DNA from: Catellatospora sichuanensis
GTDB taxonomy: Bacteria > Actinomycetota > Actinomycetes > Mycobacteriales > Micromonosporaceae
Length of the DNA stretch: 64,000 bases
Reading direction: 5' to 3'
NCBI RefSeq assembly: GCF_007483665.1
Contig: NZ_VIQO01000048.1
Location: 1-64,000, forward strand
The translations under genes and the position numbers were made by a program. Positions 50,486 through 58,362 of the stretch are shown in pieces (positions within the stretch are counted from its first letter, which is position 1; the number at the start of each line of letters is the position of its first letter). The notes beneath the pieces were generated by a model. It saw nothing but the letters and a program-made list of their open reading frames with translations. It was not told where the DNA came from and ran no database searches.

Positions 50486-50518
50486 CTAGGTGCCAATAAT
50501 CAGTACGAAGCGGATCAC
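50486..50518 (-). CDS. Leader peptide of the cimA attenuator
   Basis: A 10-codon reading frame (GTG to TAG) encoding VIRFVLIIGT, too short for usual gene finding. It is rich in branched-chain codons: Val, Ile, Val, Leu, Ile, Ile. Both final Ile codons are ATT, which is rare in such GC-rich DNA. It ends at the first arm of a 10-bp stem (50477-50486 pairing with 50443-50452) immediately upstream of the terminator, so a stalled ribosome would free the antiterminator. I see no strong ribosome site, so translation start is the weak point. Confidence 0.65.
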   Translation of the reverse strand: MIRFVLIIGT

Positions 50519-50700
50519 GCTGAGTAGCGTCCCACTTCTGCGACGCTCAGACCAGCAGGCTCCCGCATACCGGGATGGCGTGTCGTCGATCCATTCCCGG
50601 ATCATGGCGGTGACCTGCACCGCCCGGCACACCCACGGTCCCGTGTCGGTCGCCACAATGTCATGATCCGGTAATCCGCGCGCCACGACGCCCTGCCTAA

Positions 50701-50717
50701 TCTTGAACGGCTCAAGA
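50701..50717 (+). promoter_or_regulatory. Palindromic operator candidate upstream of ahpC
   Basis: TCTTGA-ACGGC-TCAAGA, perfect 6-bp arms with a 5-nt centre, 25 nt before the ahpC start codon. A similar TTGAACGGTCAA occurs in the promoter of the dioxygenase gene at 52023-52034. The rest of 50519-50700 holds no gene I can support. Confidence 0.6.
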
Positions 50718-50741
50718 AAGACCGTTCAGGAGGTACCTGCT

Positions 50742-51296
50742 TTGCTCACCGTCGGCGATCACTTCCCCGCCTACGAACTCACCGCCTGCGTCTCGCTGGA
50801 CGCCGACAAGGCGTTCGAGACGATCACCAACAAGACCTACGAGGGCAAGTGGCGGGTGCTTTTCAGCTGGCCCAAGGACTTCACCTTCGTATGCCCCACC
50901 GAGATCGCCGAGTTCGGCCGGCTGAACGAGGATTTCGCCGACCGTGACGCGCAGGTGCTGGGCTGGTCCGTCGACAACGAGTTCGTCCACCACGCGTGGC
51001 GCAAGAACCACCCCGACCTGCGCGAGCTGCCCTTCCCGATGCTGGCCGACGTCAAGCGCGAGCTCACCGAGGCCGCCGGCGTGCTGGGCGAGGACGGCGT
51101 GCCGCAGCGCGCGACGTTCATCGTGGACCCGAACAACGAGATCCAGTTCGTGATGGTCACCGCCGGCTCGGTCGGCCGCAACGTTTCCGAGGTGCTGCGC
51201 GTGCTCGACGCCCTGCAGACCGACGAGCTGTGCCCGTGCAACTGGAACAAGGGCGGCGAGACCCTCGACGCCGGCAAGCTGCTGGCCGCCGCCTGA
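50742..51296 (+). CDS. ahpC: Alkyl hydroperoxide reductase/peroxiredoxin
   Basis: A 184-residue 2-Cys peroxiredoxin reducing peroxides in the cytoplasm. The peroxidatic Cys51 is in KDFTFVCPTEIAEFG and the resolving region is ELCPCNWNKGG. I chose TTG 50742 because AGGAGG lies 8 nt upstream and the protein then begins LTVGDHFPAY; an upstream ATG at 50703 lacks a site and adds 13 residues. It overlaps ahpD by one base (TGATG). AhpD supplies reducing power, as in mycobacteria where no AhpF is used. Confidence 0.94.
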   Translation: MLTVGDHFPAYELTACVSLDADKAFETITNKTYEGKWRVLFSWPKDFTFVCPTEIAEFGRLNEDFADRDAQVLGWSVDNEFVHHAWRKNHPDLRELPFPMLADVKRELTEAAGVLGEDGVPQRATFIVDPNNEIQFVMVTAGSVGRNVSEVLRVLDALQTDELCPCNWNKGGETLDAGKLLAAA

Positions 51297-51829
51297 TGGG
51301 CATCGAGGCGATCAAGGCGGCGCTGCCGGCGTACGCCCGGGACACCAAGCTCAACATCGGCAGCGTGCTGGGCACCTCGCCGCTGACCGCGCAGCAGCTC
51401 TGGGGCACGGCCCTGGCCTGCGCGTTCGCCGCCCGCAACGGCTTCGTGCTGCGGGAGATCGCGGCCGAGGCGGCCGACCACCTCAAGCCCGAGGCGATCG
51501 AGGCGGCCAAGGGCGCGGCGTCGATCATGGCGATGAACAACGTGTACTACCGGTCCAAGCACCTGATCGGCGACGACGCCTACCAGTCGCTGCCGGCCCG
51601 GCTGCGCATGCAGATCATCGGGAACCCGGGCGTCGACAAGGCCGACTTCGAGCTGTGGAGCCTGGCCGTCTCGGCCATCACGGGCTGCGGCGTCTGCCTC
51701 GAGTCGCACGAGAAGACCCTGATCGGCACCGGCATCGGCCGCGAGGCCGTGCACGAGGCCCTGCGCATCGCCGCGGTCGTCCACGCCGCCGCCGTCACCC
51801 TCGACGCCGAGTCCGCCCTGTCGGCCTGA
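51296..51829 (+). CDS. ahpD: Alkyl hydroperoxidase D
   Basis: A 177-residue carboxymuconolactone-decarboxylase-fold protein with the redox motif CGVCLESH near residues 131-138; the paired Cys reduce AhpC in a lipoamide- or thiol-dependent way. The start MGIEAIKAALPAYARD overlaps the ahpC stop. Together with ahpC this is a peroxide-defence operon. It ends just before a family D palindrome. Confidence 0.94.
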   Translation: MGIEAIKAALPAYARDTKLNIGSVLGTSPLTAQQLWGTALACAFAARNGFVLREIAAEAADHLKPEAIEAAKGAASIMAMNNVYYRSKHLIGDDAYQSLPARLRMQIIGNPGVDKADFELWSLAVSAITGCGVCLESHEKTLIGTGIGREAVHEALRIAAVVHAAAVTLDAESALSA

Positions 51830-51858
51830 CCCGCCGGACACCCCAGCCCCACACCTGG

Positions 51859-51921
51859 CGCAACTCTTAAGAAGTCGCGCCTTCCGGCAGCCTCCGACGC
51901 CGCAACTTTTCAAGAGTTGCG
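51859..51921. repeat. Family D palindrome, copy 2 (terminator-like)
   Basis: Arms 51859-51879 and 51901-51921 (CGCAACTCTT... and its complement) with few mismatches, 30 nt after the ahpD stop. Same family as 17889-17950. The rest of 51922-52048 shows a promoter for the next gene only. Confidence 0.82.
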
Positions 51922-52012
51922 GCGGGTGGGGGCGGTGAAGAGCATTACCCGGAAGGAGCCCGGCGGGAGACGTCTCGCCGGGCTTTCCGCATGTCAGGGT
52001 GACCGTGACCAC

Positions 52013-52041
52013 TCGACGTTAGTTGAACGGTCAAGTATTCT
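52013..52041 (+). promoter_or_regulatory. Leaderless promoter of the dioxygenase gene with operator in the spacer
   Basis: TCGACG (52013-52018) and TATTCT (52036-52041) are 17 nt apart, and ATG 52049 follows after 7 nt. The palindrome TTGA-ACGG-TCAA (52023-52034) lies within the spacer, where a repressor would block the polymerase. Confidence 0.65.
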
Positions 52042-52048
52042 TGGCGTC

Positions 52049-52837
52049 ATGAGCACCCGTATGCCTGCGCTCTACCTGAGCCACGGCGCTCCGCCGCTGG
52101 CCGACGACCCGCTGTGGACCCGTCAGCTGGCGGACTGGTCGAGCGCCCTGCCCCGGCCCACCGCGATCCTGGTCGTCTCCGCGCACTGGGAGAACGCCCC
52201 GCTGGCCGTCGGCGCGACCACGACCGTGCCGCTCTACTACGACTTCGGCGGCTTCGCACAGCGCTATTACGAGGTGAAGTACCCGGCACCCGGCGCTCCC
52301 GAGCTGGCCGCGAAGGTGCGCTCGCTGCTGCGCAGCGCTCAGACGCCGGTCGCCGACGTGCCCGACCGAGGGCTGGACCACGGCGCGTACGTGCCGCTGG
52401 TCGAGATGTTCCCCGAGGCCGACGTGCCGGTGCTGCAGATCTCCATGCCCACGCTCGACCCGCAGCGCCTGCTGGAGATCGGTCGCAAGCTCGCGCCGCT
52501 GCGCGACGAGGGCGTGCTCATCATCGGCAGCGGGTTCTTCACGCACAACCTGCGCGCCGCGATGCCGTACCTGCACCTGGGCTTCGACGCGCCGGTGCAG
52601 GGCTGGTCGGCGGAGTTCGACGACTGGGGACGGCAGGCACTGGACGCCGGCGACGTCGACGGGCTGCTCGACTTCCTGCACAAAGCACCGTCGGGCGCGA
52701 TGGCGCACCCGCGCACCGAGCACTTCGCGCCGCTGTTCGTCACCCTCGGCGCGGGCGAGGACGACCTGTCCTCGCAACGCACCGTCATCGACGGCTTCTG
52801 GATGGGCCTGGCCAAACGTTCCGTCCAACTCGGCTGA
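52049..52837 (+). CDS. Class III extradiol ring-cleavage dioxygenase (DODA/YgiD-like)
   Basis: A 262-residue metalloenzyme. Family motifs include LYLSHGAPPLADDPL (metal His), AILVVSAHWENAPL with the second His, LDHGAYVPLVEMFPEA and GSGFFTHNLR, ending in AHPRTEHFAPLFVTLGAGED. Relatives act on aromatic diols (DOPA or protocatechuate-like) or are uncharacterised. A single gene with its own promoter; no other catabolic gene is next to it. Confidence 0.92.
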   Translation: MSTRMPALYLSHGAPPLADDPLWTRQLADWSSALPRPTAILVVSAHWENAPLAVGATTTVPLYYDFGGFAQRYYEVKYPAPGAPELAAKVRSLLRSAQTPVADVPDRGLDHGAYVPLVEMFPEADVPVLQISMPTLDPQRLLEIGRKLAPLRDEGVLIIGSGFFTHNLRAAMPYLHLGFDAPVQGWSAEFDDWGRQALDAGDVDGLLDFLHKAPSGAMAHPRTEHFAPLFVTLGAGEDDLSSQRTVIDGFWMGLAKRSVQLG

Positions 52838-52901
52838 CCTGATTGCTGATGTGACGCGGTCGGCCTACACCGTGCCACGTGACCTTGATTACGGTATCGG
52901 G

Positions 52902-53651
52902 GTGACCACCACGCCGACCGAGCGCAGCATCGCCTTCGCCGCCGTATTCAACTTCCGTGACCTCGGTGGCCTGACCACCGCCGACGGCCGCACCGTACGC
53001 CGGCGCACGGTGTACCGGTCCGACACGCTGAGCAGGCTCGGCGCCGAGGACCGCGACGCGTTCGCGGCGCTCGGCATCCGCACCGTGATCGACCTGCGCC
53101 GGCCCGCCGAGGTCGCCTCGATGGGCCGCGTGCCGGAGTGGACGCAGGTGGTGTGGCGGCACAACCACCTCGAGCACCCGACCTGGGACCACTCCACCTA
53201 CACCGCGGAGATCGGCGTCCCGCGCTGGCTGGCCGAGCGCTACCTGGAGCTGGCCCACCACGGCAGGGCCGACATCGCCCGGGTGGTCGGCATGCTCACC
53301 GACGACGACCACGGCCCGACCGTGGTGCACTGCGTGGCCGGCAAGGACCGCACCGGCCTGATCGTGGCGCTGGCCCTGGACCTGCTGGGCGTGCCCGACG
53401 ACCAGATCGCGGCGGACTACGCGCTGACCGAGCGCAGCGCGCCGATGTTCAGCCAGTGGGTGCGCACGGCGTTCCCGAACGAGAACCACCTGTCCACACC
53501 GCCGTTCTTCACGTACACCCCGGCCGAGGCCATGCTGATGACGCTGCACGGGCTGCGCCGCCGCCACGGCTCGGTGACCGAATACCTGGTCGGCGCGGGC
53601 CTGCAGCGCGACCGGGTGGAGCGGCTGCGCGACCGGCTGCTGGAGGTGTGA
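52902..53651 (+). CDS. Tyrosine/dual-specificity phosphatase, first of tandem pair
   Basis: A 249-residue PTP-family protein with P-loop HCVAGKDRTGLIVALAL, the CX5R of Cys-based phosphatases, preceded by FNFRDLGGLTTADGRTVRR and DTLSRLGAEDRDAFAALGIR (typical of the bacterial LMW-unlike Y_phosphatase3 family). I chose GTG 52902 because its start gives VTTTPTERSIAFAAVFNFRD; the GTG at 52851 would add 17 residues. The gene is followed 5 nt later by a paralogue. It is probably cytoplasmic; substrates could be protein-Tyr or phosphoinositides. Confidence 0.9.
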   Translation: MTTTPTERSIAFAAVFNFRDLGGLTTADGRTVRRRTVYRSDTLSRLGAEDRDAFAALGIRTVIDLRRPAEVASMGRVPEWTQVVWRHNHLEHPTWDHSTYTAEIGVPRWLAERYLELAHHGRADIARVVGMLTDDDHGPTVVHCVAGKDRTGLIVALALDLLGVPDDQIAADYALTERSAPMFSQWVRTAFPNENHLSTPPFFTYTPAEAMLMTLHGLRRRHGSVTEYLVGAGLQRDRVERLRDRLLEV

Positions 53652-53656
53652 GCGGC

Positions 53657-54454
53657 ATGAGCGAGCGGACCACGTCGTCGGAGCCTCCTGCCGCCGGCGA
53701 GCGCAGCGGGCAGGCGGGATCGTCGAGGCTGGTGGACTTCACGGGTCCGCTGTTCAATTTCCGGGACGTGGGCGGCCTGGCCACCACCGACGGGGCAGAG
53801 GTGCGCCGGGGTGTGCTGTTCCGCTCCGACACGCTGACCGCGCTGGGCGAGGCCGACCGCGAGCGGTTCGCGCAGTTCGGCGTGCGCACCGTGATCGACC
53901 TGCGGCACCCGGTGGAGCTGGAGCGCTACGGCCGCGCTCCGGTCTGGTGCTGCGAGGACTGGCACAACGTGCCGTTGAACAACCCGGTGTGGCGGGCCGA
54001 GGACTACTCGCCCGAAGCGGGTGTGGTGGCGTTCCTGCTGGCGCGCTATCACGAGACCGCCGAGCACGCGGCGGCCGACATCGCGCGGGCGGTCGAGCTG
54101 ATCGCGGCCGCCCCAGGGCCGACCGTGGTGCACTGCTGGGGCGGGCGTGACCGCACCGGCGTGGTGATCGCGCTGGTACTGGAGCTCGCCGGGGTGTCCG
54201 ATGCGGACATCGCCGACGACTACGAGCTGACCGAGCAGGGCATGGCGCGCTATCTGGACTGGCAGCGCCGGAACCGGCCGGACAAGGGCCCGCTGCAGCC
54301 TTATCTGGCGAGCACACCGGCCGAGGTGATGCGCACCTTCCTGGCGCAGTTGCGCGACCGGCACGGCTCCGTCCGGGCTTACCTGACCGGGGCCGGCCTG
54401 GCCGAGGAGAGCATCGCGGTGCTGCGGTCGAGATTGCGCGAGCAGCGGCCGTGA
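53657..54454 (+). CDS. Tyrosine/dual-specificity phosphatase, second of tandem pair
   Basis: A 265-residue paralogue of the gene before it. P-loop HCWGGRDRTGVVIALVLELA and the same N-terminal GPLFNFRDVGGLATTDGAEV and FRSDTLTALGEADRERF features are present. An extra 25-residue polar N-terminus (MSERTTSSEPPAAGERSGQA) distinguishes it. ATG 53657 is 5 nt after the first stop. The pair differ enough that a tandem duplication was ancient. No kinase gene is next to them. Confidence 0.9.
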   Translation: MSERTTSSEPPAAGERSGQAGSSRLVDFTGPLFNFRDVGGLATTDGAEVRRGVLFRSDTLTALGEADRERFAQFGVRTVIDLRHPVELERYGRAPVWCCEDWHNVPLNNPVWRAEDYSPEAGVVAFLLARYHETAEHAAADIARAVELIAAAPGPTVVHCWGGRDRTGVVIALVLELAGVSDADIADDYELTEQGMARYLDWQRRNRPDKGPLQPYLASTPAEVMRTFLAQLRDRHGSVRAYLTGAGLAEESIAVLRSRLREQRP

Positions 54455-54522
54455 GGTGACCTCGGCGTTATCGAGGGGTGCCATGATGTGACGGAATTTT
54501 CATCGGGGAGGAGCCGTCCACC

Positions 54523-55251
54523 ATGCACATCGGAACGCGAGCGTTGCTGGCCGTGGCCACCGCCGTCGCCGTGGCCGCACTGGCCGCATGCGGGGGCGAG
54601 ACGAACGGCGACGCCATGCAGCAGCCCTCCCCGGGGGAGGCCGTCCCGGCGACCGGGGCCTTCAAGGAGATCGACACGGCGGCCCGGGAGCTGGTCACCC
54701 GGCAGGCCTACTGGCGGTCGCCCGCCGTGCTCGACGTGGAGCAGACGCACCGGATCGGGCTGGCGGTCGGCGAGGGCGAGAAGCTGACCCAGAAGATCAA
54801 CACGATGCTGGAGGGCACCCAGACCACGGCCGCCGGGCCGGTGGAGGTCGGGCCCACGGTCAAGGCCACGCTGCGCGGCAACACCGAGGACGTGGAGATC
54901 ACGCCGTCGGAGTCGGTCAACGCCACCACCGGCAGCGACGTGCAGATGCTGTGGACCTGGCTGGTGCATCCGAAACACCCGACCGACAAGCTGCTGCTCA
55001 CCGCGTACCTCGAGGTGCCGTTGAGCAACGGGCACACCATCACGCACGAGGTCGCGCTGTCGGTGCAGGTGCGCCGCACCATGGCGTACACGGTGTGGCA
55101 GGTGGTCACCCACTGGGGCACCTGGTCGGCCGTGGTCACCAGCCTCGTCGGCGCGGTGAGCTGGCTGCTGCGCCGCCGCAAGAAGAAGAAGGGCGAGGCG
55201 CAGCAGCAGGAGGAGGCACCGGAGCCCTCGGTGGCCAATGTGGCCGCCTGA
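54523..55251 (+). CDS. Lipoprotein with C-terminal transmembrane anchor, unknown domain
   Basis: A 242-residue protein. It has a lipobox (VAVAALAACGGETNGD), so the N-terminus should be lipidated, and a C-terminal helix (WGTWSAVVTSLVGAVSWLL) followed by a polybasic patch (RRRKKKKGEAQQQEE). The middle 150 residues form one domain rich in Thr/Val with YWRSPAVLDVEQTHRIGLAV and AYLEVPLSNGHTITHEVALS. The GGGAGGAG ribosome site is 9 nt upstream of ATG 54523. I do not recognise the family. Two anchors on one domain is unusual. Confidence 0.7.
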   Translation: MHIGTRALLAVATAVAVAALAACGGETNGDAMQQPSPGEAVPATGAFKEIDTAARELVTRQAYWRSPAVLDVEQTHRIGLAVGEGEKLTQKINTMLEGTQTTAAGPVEVGPTVKATLRGNTEDVEITPSESVNATTGSDVQMLWTWLVHPKHPTDKLLLTAYLEVPLSNGHTITHEVALSVQVRRTMAYTVWQVVTHWGTWSAVVTSLVGAVSWLLRRRKKKKGEAQQQEEAPEPSVANVAA

Positions 55252-55374
55252 CCCATGGCCTCGCGACCCGGCGACCGAATGAAGAAATCTTCGGACAACT
55301 AGGGTCTGGCGAAAGTTAACTTCAACGGCGATAGTGGCGGGTGAATGTCCATCCCCCACTTCCGCGGAGTACCC

Positions 55375-56715
55375 ATGGCCAGATCACGCCTGCGGGCGGC
55401 CGTCGTCGCCGGCCTCACCGCGCTCAGCCTCGCGGCGCTGTCCGCCGCCGCCGGCGCACCCGCCGCGGCCGCGCCGCCCACGCACGACGAGCAGATCACG
55501 TTCCAGGAGTGGTCCCGTTACACCGACTGGCGGCAGGGCGCCCACCAGGGCACCCTCGCCATCCCGGGGGTGCGCACCGGGATCACCATGCTGTTGCCGG
55601 CCGGCAAGACGGACTACGCCGACCCGTACACCGGCGTCACCAAGAGCTGGAACTACTCCACCTGGACCTCGCCGGTGACCGAGGTCGGTTTCGACGCCAC
55701 CGAGCTGGTCGCCTCCTGGAACGCCGACACCCCGGCGGGCACCTGGATCCAGGTCGAGATGCAGGGCACCTACAACACCGGCGGGCAGACCCCCTGGTAC
55801 ACGATGGCCCGCTGGGCATCCGGGGACGGCGACATCAAGCGCACCACGGTCGACCGGCAGGGCGACCCGTGGTCGACGATCTGGACCGACACCTTCTCCA
55901 TCGACGACGCCGACAACGGCGTGCTGCTGCACGCCTACCAGCTGCGCCTGACCCTGTACCGGGCACCGGGCCAGTGGCGCTCGCCGCGGGTGTGGATGCT
56001 CGGCGCGATGAGCTCCAACGTGCCGGACCGGTTCACCGTCACCCCGAGCGCTGGCGGCATCGCGTGGGGCACCGAACTGGCCGTGCCGCGGCTCTCGCAG
56101 AACATCCACATCGGCGAGTACCCGGAGTACGACGGCGGCGGCGAGGCCTGGTGCTCGCCCACCTCGACGTCGATGGTCGTGCAGTACTACGGCCGCGGCC
56201 CGTCGGCCGAGGACACCGCCTGGGTCGACCCGTCCTACGCCGACCCGCAGGTCGACCACGCGGCCCGGATGACGTACGACTACGCCTACGAAGGCGCGGG
56301 CAACTGGCCGTTCAACACCGCGTACGCCGCGTCGTTCCCGGGCCTGGACGCCAAGGTGACCCGGCTGCACTCGCTCGACGAGGCGGAGCGCTTCATCAAG
56401 GCCGGCATCCCCGTGATCACCAGCCAGTCCTTCCTGTCCGAGGAGCTGGACGGGGCCGGCTACGGCACCTCCGGGCACCTGTTCGTCATCGTCGGCTTCA
56501 CCGCCGAGGGCGACGTGATCATCAACGACCCGGCGTCCTCCAGCAACGACGCGGTGCGCAACATCTACCCGCGTGAGCAGTTCGAGCAGATCTGGCTGCG
56601 TACCAAGCGCTACCGCGCGAACGGCACGGTGGCCTCCGGCTCGGGCGGCATCGCCTACCTGATCAAGCCGTGGTGGAAGCCGTGGCCGGTGGTTCCGGGC
56701 TCGACCAACTGGTGA
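55375..56715 (+). CDS. Secreted C39-type papain-like peptidase
   Basis: A 446-residue exported protein with signal peptide (MARSRLRAAVVAGLTALSLA to AAAAPPTH). The C-terminal half is a C39-like Cys peptidase: EAWCSPTSTSMVVQYYGRGP contains the nucleophile, GTSGHLFVIVGFTAEGDVII the His, and NDPASSSNDAVRNIY the Asp. The N-terminal half (about 50-260) is a beta-rich domain with VEMQGTYNTGGQTPWYTMAR. CGGAG stands 5-6 nt before ATG 55375. Free C39-type peptidases of this kind are common in actinobacteria; substrates are unknown. Confidence 0.88.
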   Translation: MARSRLRAAVVAGLTALSLAALSAAAGAPAAAAPPTHDEQITFQEWSRYTDWRQGAHQGTLAIPGVRTGITMLLPAGKTDYADPYTGVTKSWNYSTWTSPVTEVGFDATELVASWNADTPAGTWIQVEMQGTYNTGGQTPWYTMARWASGDGDIKRTTVDRQGDPWSTIWTDTFSIDDADNGVLLHAYQLRLTLYRAPGQWRSPRVWMLGAMSSNVPDRFTVTPSAGGIAWGTELAVPRLSQNIHIGEYPEYDGGGEAWCSPTSTSMVVQYYGRGPSAEDTAWVDPSYADPQVDHAARMTYDYAYEGAGNWPFNTAYAASFPGLDAKVTRLHSLDEAERFIKAGIPVITSQSFLSEELDGAGYGTSGHLFVIVGFTAEGDVIINDPASSSNDAVRNIYPREQFEQIWLRTKRYRANGTVASGSGGIAYLIKPWWKPWPVVPGSTNW

Positions 56716-56717
56716 AC

Positions 56718-56760
56718 CGATGATCAGGGTGCGGCCCCGCCGTGGGACGCACCCTGATCA
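56718..56760. terminator. Bidirectional hairpin between convergent genes
   Basis: TGATCAGGGTGCG and its complement around a 14-nt GC-rich loop, spanning the space between the C39 and VOC genes and overlapping the VOC stop codon. Confidence 0.75.
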
Positions 56761-57516
56761 CCGTCGGGTGTCCAGGATCGCGTCGGACAGCGCGATCACG
56801 CCGAACGTGCCGCCCTGCGGGTCGGCCAGCAGCGCGTAGTGGCCCACCGGCAGGTCCAGCGGCCCGGTCAGCACCCCGCCGCCCAGCTCCAGACAGCGCG
56901 CGATGGTGGCGGCGCAGTCCTCGATCTCGAAGGTGACCCGCCAGTGCGCGGGAGTGCCGGCCGGGTAGCGCTCGTCCATCACGGACAGTCCGCCCACCGT
57001 ACGGTTGTCGACGAACCACTCGATGTGGTCGACGCCCTCGGCGATCTCGCTCTTGCGCTCGGACCAGTTGAACGCCTTGCCGTAGAAAGCCACCGCGGTG
57101 GCCTCGTCCCAGGTCACAACCTCGGTCCAGCACATCGTGGCAGGCTCGGCGGCCGCCTCGGCACCCCCGGACGTGCCCCGCTGCCACAGCCCGAAGACCG
57201 CACCCGCGGCGTCGGCGACCAGGGCGGCACGGCCGCGCGCGCCGCGGTCGTGTGCCGGGACCAGGACCGATCCGCCGGCATCGAGCACCGCCGCCACGCC
57301 GTCCTCGGCGGCCACCGCGGACACGTAGCACTGCCAGGTCGACCGCCCGCCCGGCTCGGTCGGCAGCAGGCCCGCGACCGCGCGGCCGTCGAGCGCGAAC
57401 ACCTCGCCCGGCGTCCATCCGAAAAGCCCGCTGTAGAACGCCGACGCACCGGCCGGATCCGCGGTCACGTACTCCGCCCAGCACGGGGTGGCGGGCGCGT
57501 ATCCCCTCACTCGCAT
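56758..57516 (-). CDS. VOC family protein with two glyoxalase-like domains
   Basis: A 252-residue protein of two VOC modules. The first starts MRVRGYAPATPCWAEYVTAD with AFYSGLFGWTPGEV, the second starts TMCWTEVVTWDEATAVAFYG with AFNWSERKSEI. Each repeats the W-E-x-x-T-x-D-P/E pattern and NGGP-like loops. This type is usually annotated as a bleomycin-resistance/extradiol-like or 27 kDa antigen Cfp30B-like protein. Its substrate is unknown, possibly none. It is divergent from the next gene with a palindrome in the intergenic region. Confidence 0.85.
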   Translation of the reverse strand: MRVRGYAPATPCWAEYVTADPAGASAFYSGLFGWTPGEVFALDGRAVAGLLPTEPGGRSTWQCYVSAVAAEDGVAAVLDAGGSVLVPAHDRGARGRAALVADAAGAVFGLWQRGTSGGAEAAAEPATMCWTEVVTWDEATAVAFYGKAFNWSERKSEIAEGVDHIEWFVDNRTVGGLSVMDERYPAGTPAHWRVTFEIEDCAATIARCLELGGGVLTGPLDLPVGHYALLADPQGGTFGVIALSDAILDTRR

Positions 57517-57568
57517 GCCCGCCACCTTAGGGCCATCCGCCGGTCGCGGCGACCTCTGCGCGTGCCGA

Positions 57569-57607
57569 CCGGATCGCCCCGTTCGGCTGGCCGGACAGGC
57601 GATCCGG
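57569..57607. promoter_or_regulatory. Palindrome in divergent promoter region
   Basis: Perfect 10-bp arms CCGGATCGCC (57569-57578) and GGCGATCCGG (57598-57607) with a 19-nt centre, between the VOC gene and the next gene. Candidate operator shared by both. Confidence 0.45.
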
Positions 57608-57654
57608 CCACCCGCGGCGGTGCGCACGGGTCGGTCACGCGCGATGATGGCGCC

Positions 57655-58290
57655 ATGCTCCAGGATCGTTCCCTGCTCGCCGGGTGCAACGTGGCACTCA
57701 ACGAGTCCGACGTGGTGGGTCTGCGAGTGAACTGGCCCGGCCGCACGGTGCGCCTGCTGCTGCACGTGCTCGCCCTGCCCGAGCACGGGCCGGCCGACCC
57801 CGACACCCGCCGCGCCCTGGTGTTCACCGGCGTCTGCCTGATGCGGGTGCTGCTGCGTGCGGACCGTTCCACGAGCCGCGACTACGGCCACGCCATCGAG
57901 CTGGCCGACGCCGAGGCCGCCGACGCGTTCCTCGCCTCGGTCGGCTGGTCGAACCCGATGTACGGGTGGAGCTTCCTCGACGACCCCCAGCTCACCCAAG
58001 ACTGGCCCGCGCCGGCCAGCCTGGTGCTCGCGGGAACCGGCCCGGCCACGCACTCCATGTACTGGTTCTGCGAGTGCGGCCGGGCGGAGCCGGGCGGCGA
58101 CTCGGCGTACTGCATCGAGGGCGACATCCACTTCGAACGCCTGGAGGTGCAGCGCGCCGACGGCTCACCGGTGCCGCTGACCTCCTTCGCCGCCGACGGC
58201 CGCCGCTGGTGGGACGCCTTCCACTCCGGCGACGCCCGTGTCTCCCCCGCCGCCCAGCAAGCCCAACCACCCTCCCCCGCCTGGACGTGA
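57655..58290 (+). CDS. Hypothetical protein
   Basis: A 211-residue soluble protein of unknown function. Notable segments are LVNWPGRTVRLLLHVLALPE-like start region, DRSTSRDYGHAIELADAEAA and HSMYWFCECGRAEPGGDSAY, where a CxC (CEC) and a later Cys might bind metal. No helix or signal is seen. Its stop codon is the immediate left edge of a family C-like hairpin. I do not recognise the family. Confidence 0.65.
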   Translation: MLQDRSLLAGCNVALNESDVVGLRVNWPGRTVRLLLHVLALPEHGPADPDTRRALVFTGVCLMRVLLRADRSTSRDYGHAIELADAEAADAFLASVGWSNPMYGWSFLDDPQLTQDWPAPASLVLAGTGPATHSMYWFCECGRAEPGGDSAYCIEGDIHFERLEVQRADGSPVPLTSFAADGRRWWDAFHSGDARVSPAAQQAQPPSPAWT

Positions 58291-58336
58291 GGAAGGGCAC
58301 CTGCACATCGCCATACGTTGTGGAAGGTGCCCTTCC
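58291..58336 (+). repeat. Family C-like hairpin, copy 3 (diverged)
   Basis: Arms GGAAGGGCACCT (58291-58302) and its complement (58325-58336), the same outer motif as the elements at 7519 and 24028, starting at the base after the stop of the hypothetical gene. The interior differs. Confidence 0.7.
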
Positions 58337-58362
58337 CCACCGCCGGAGGCCGACGGCGCAGG

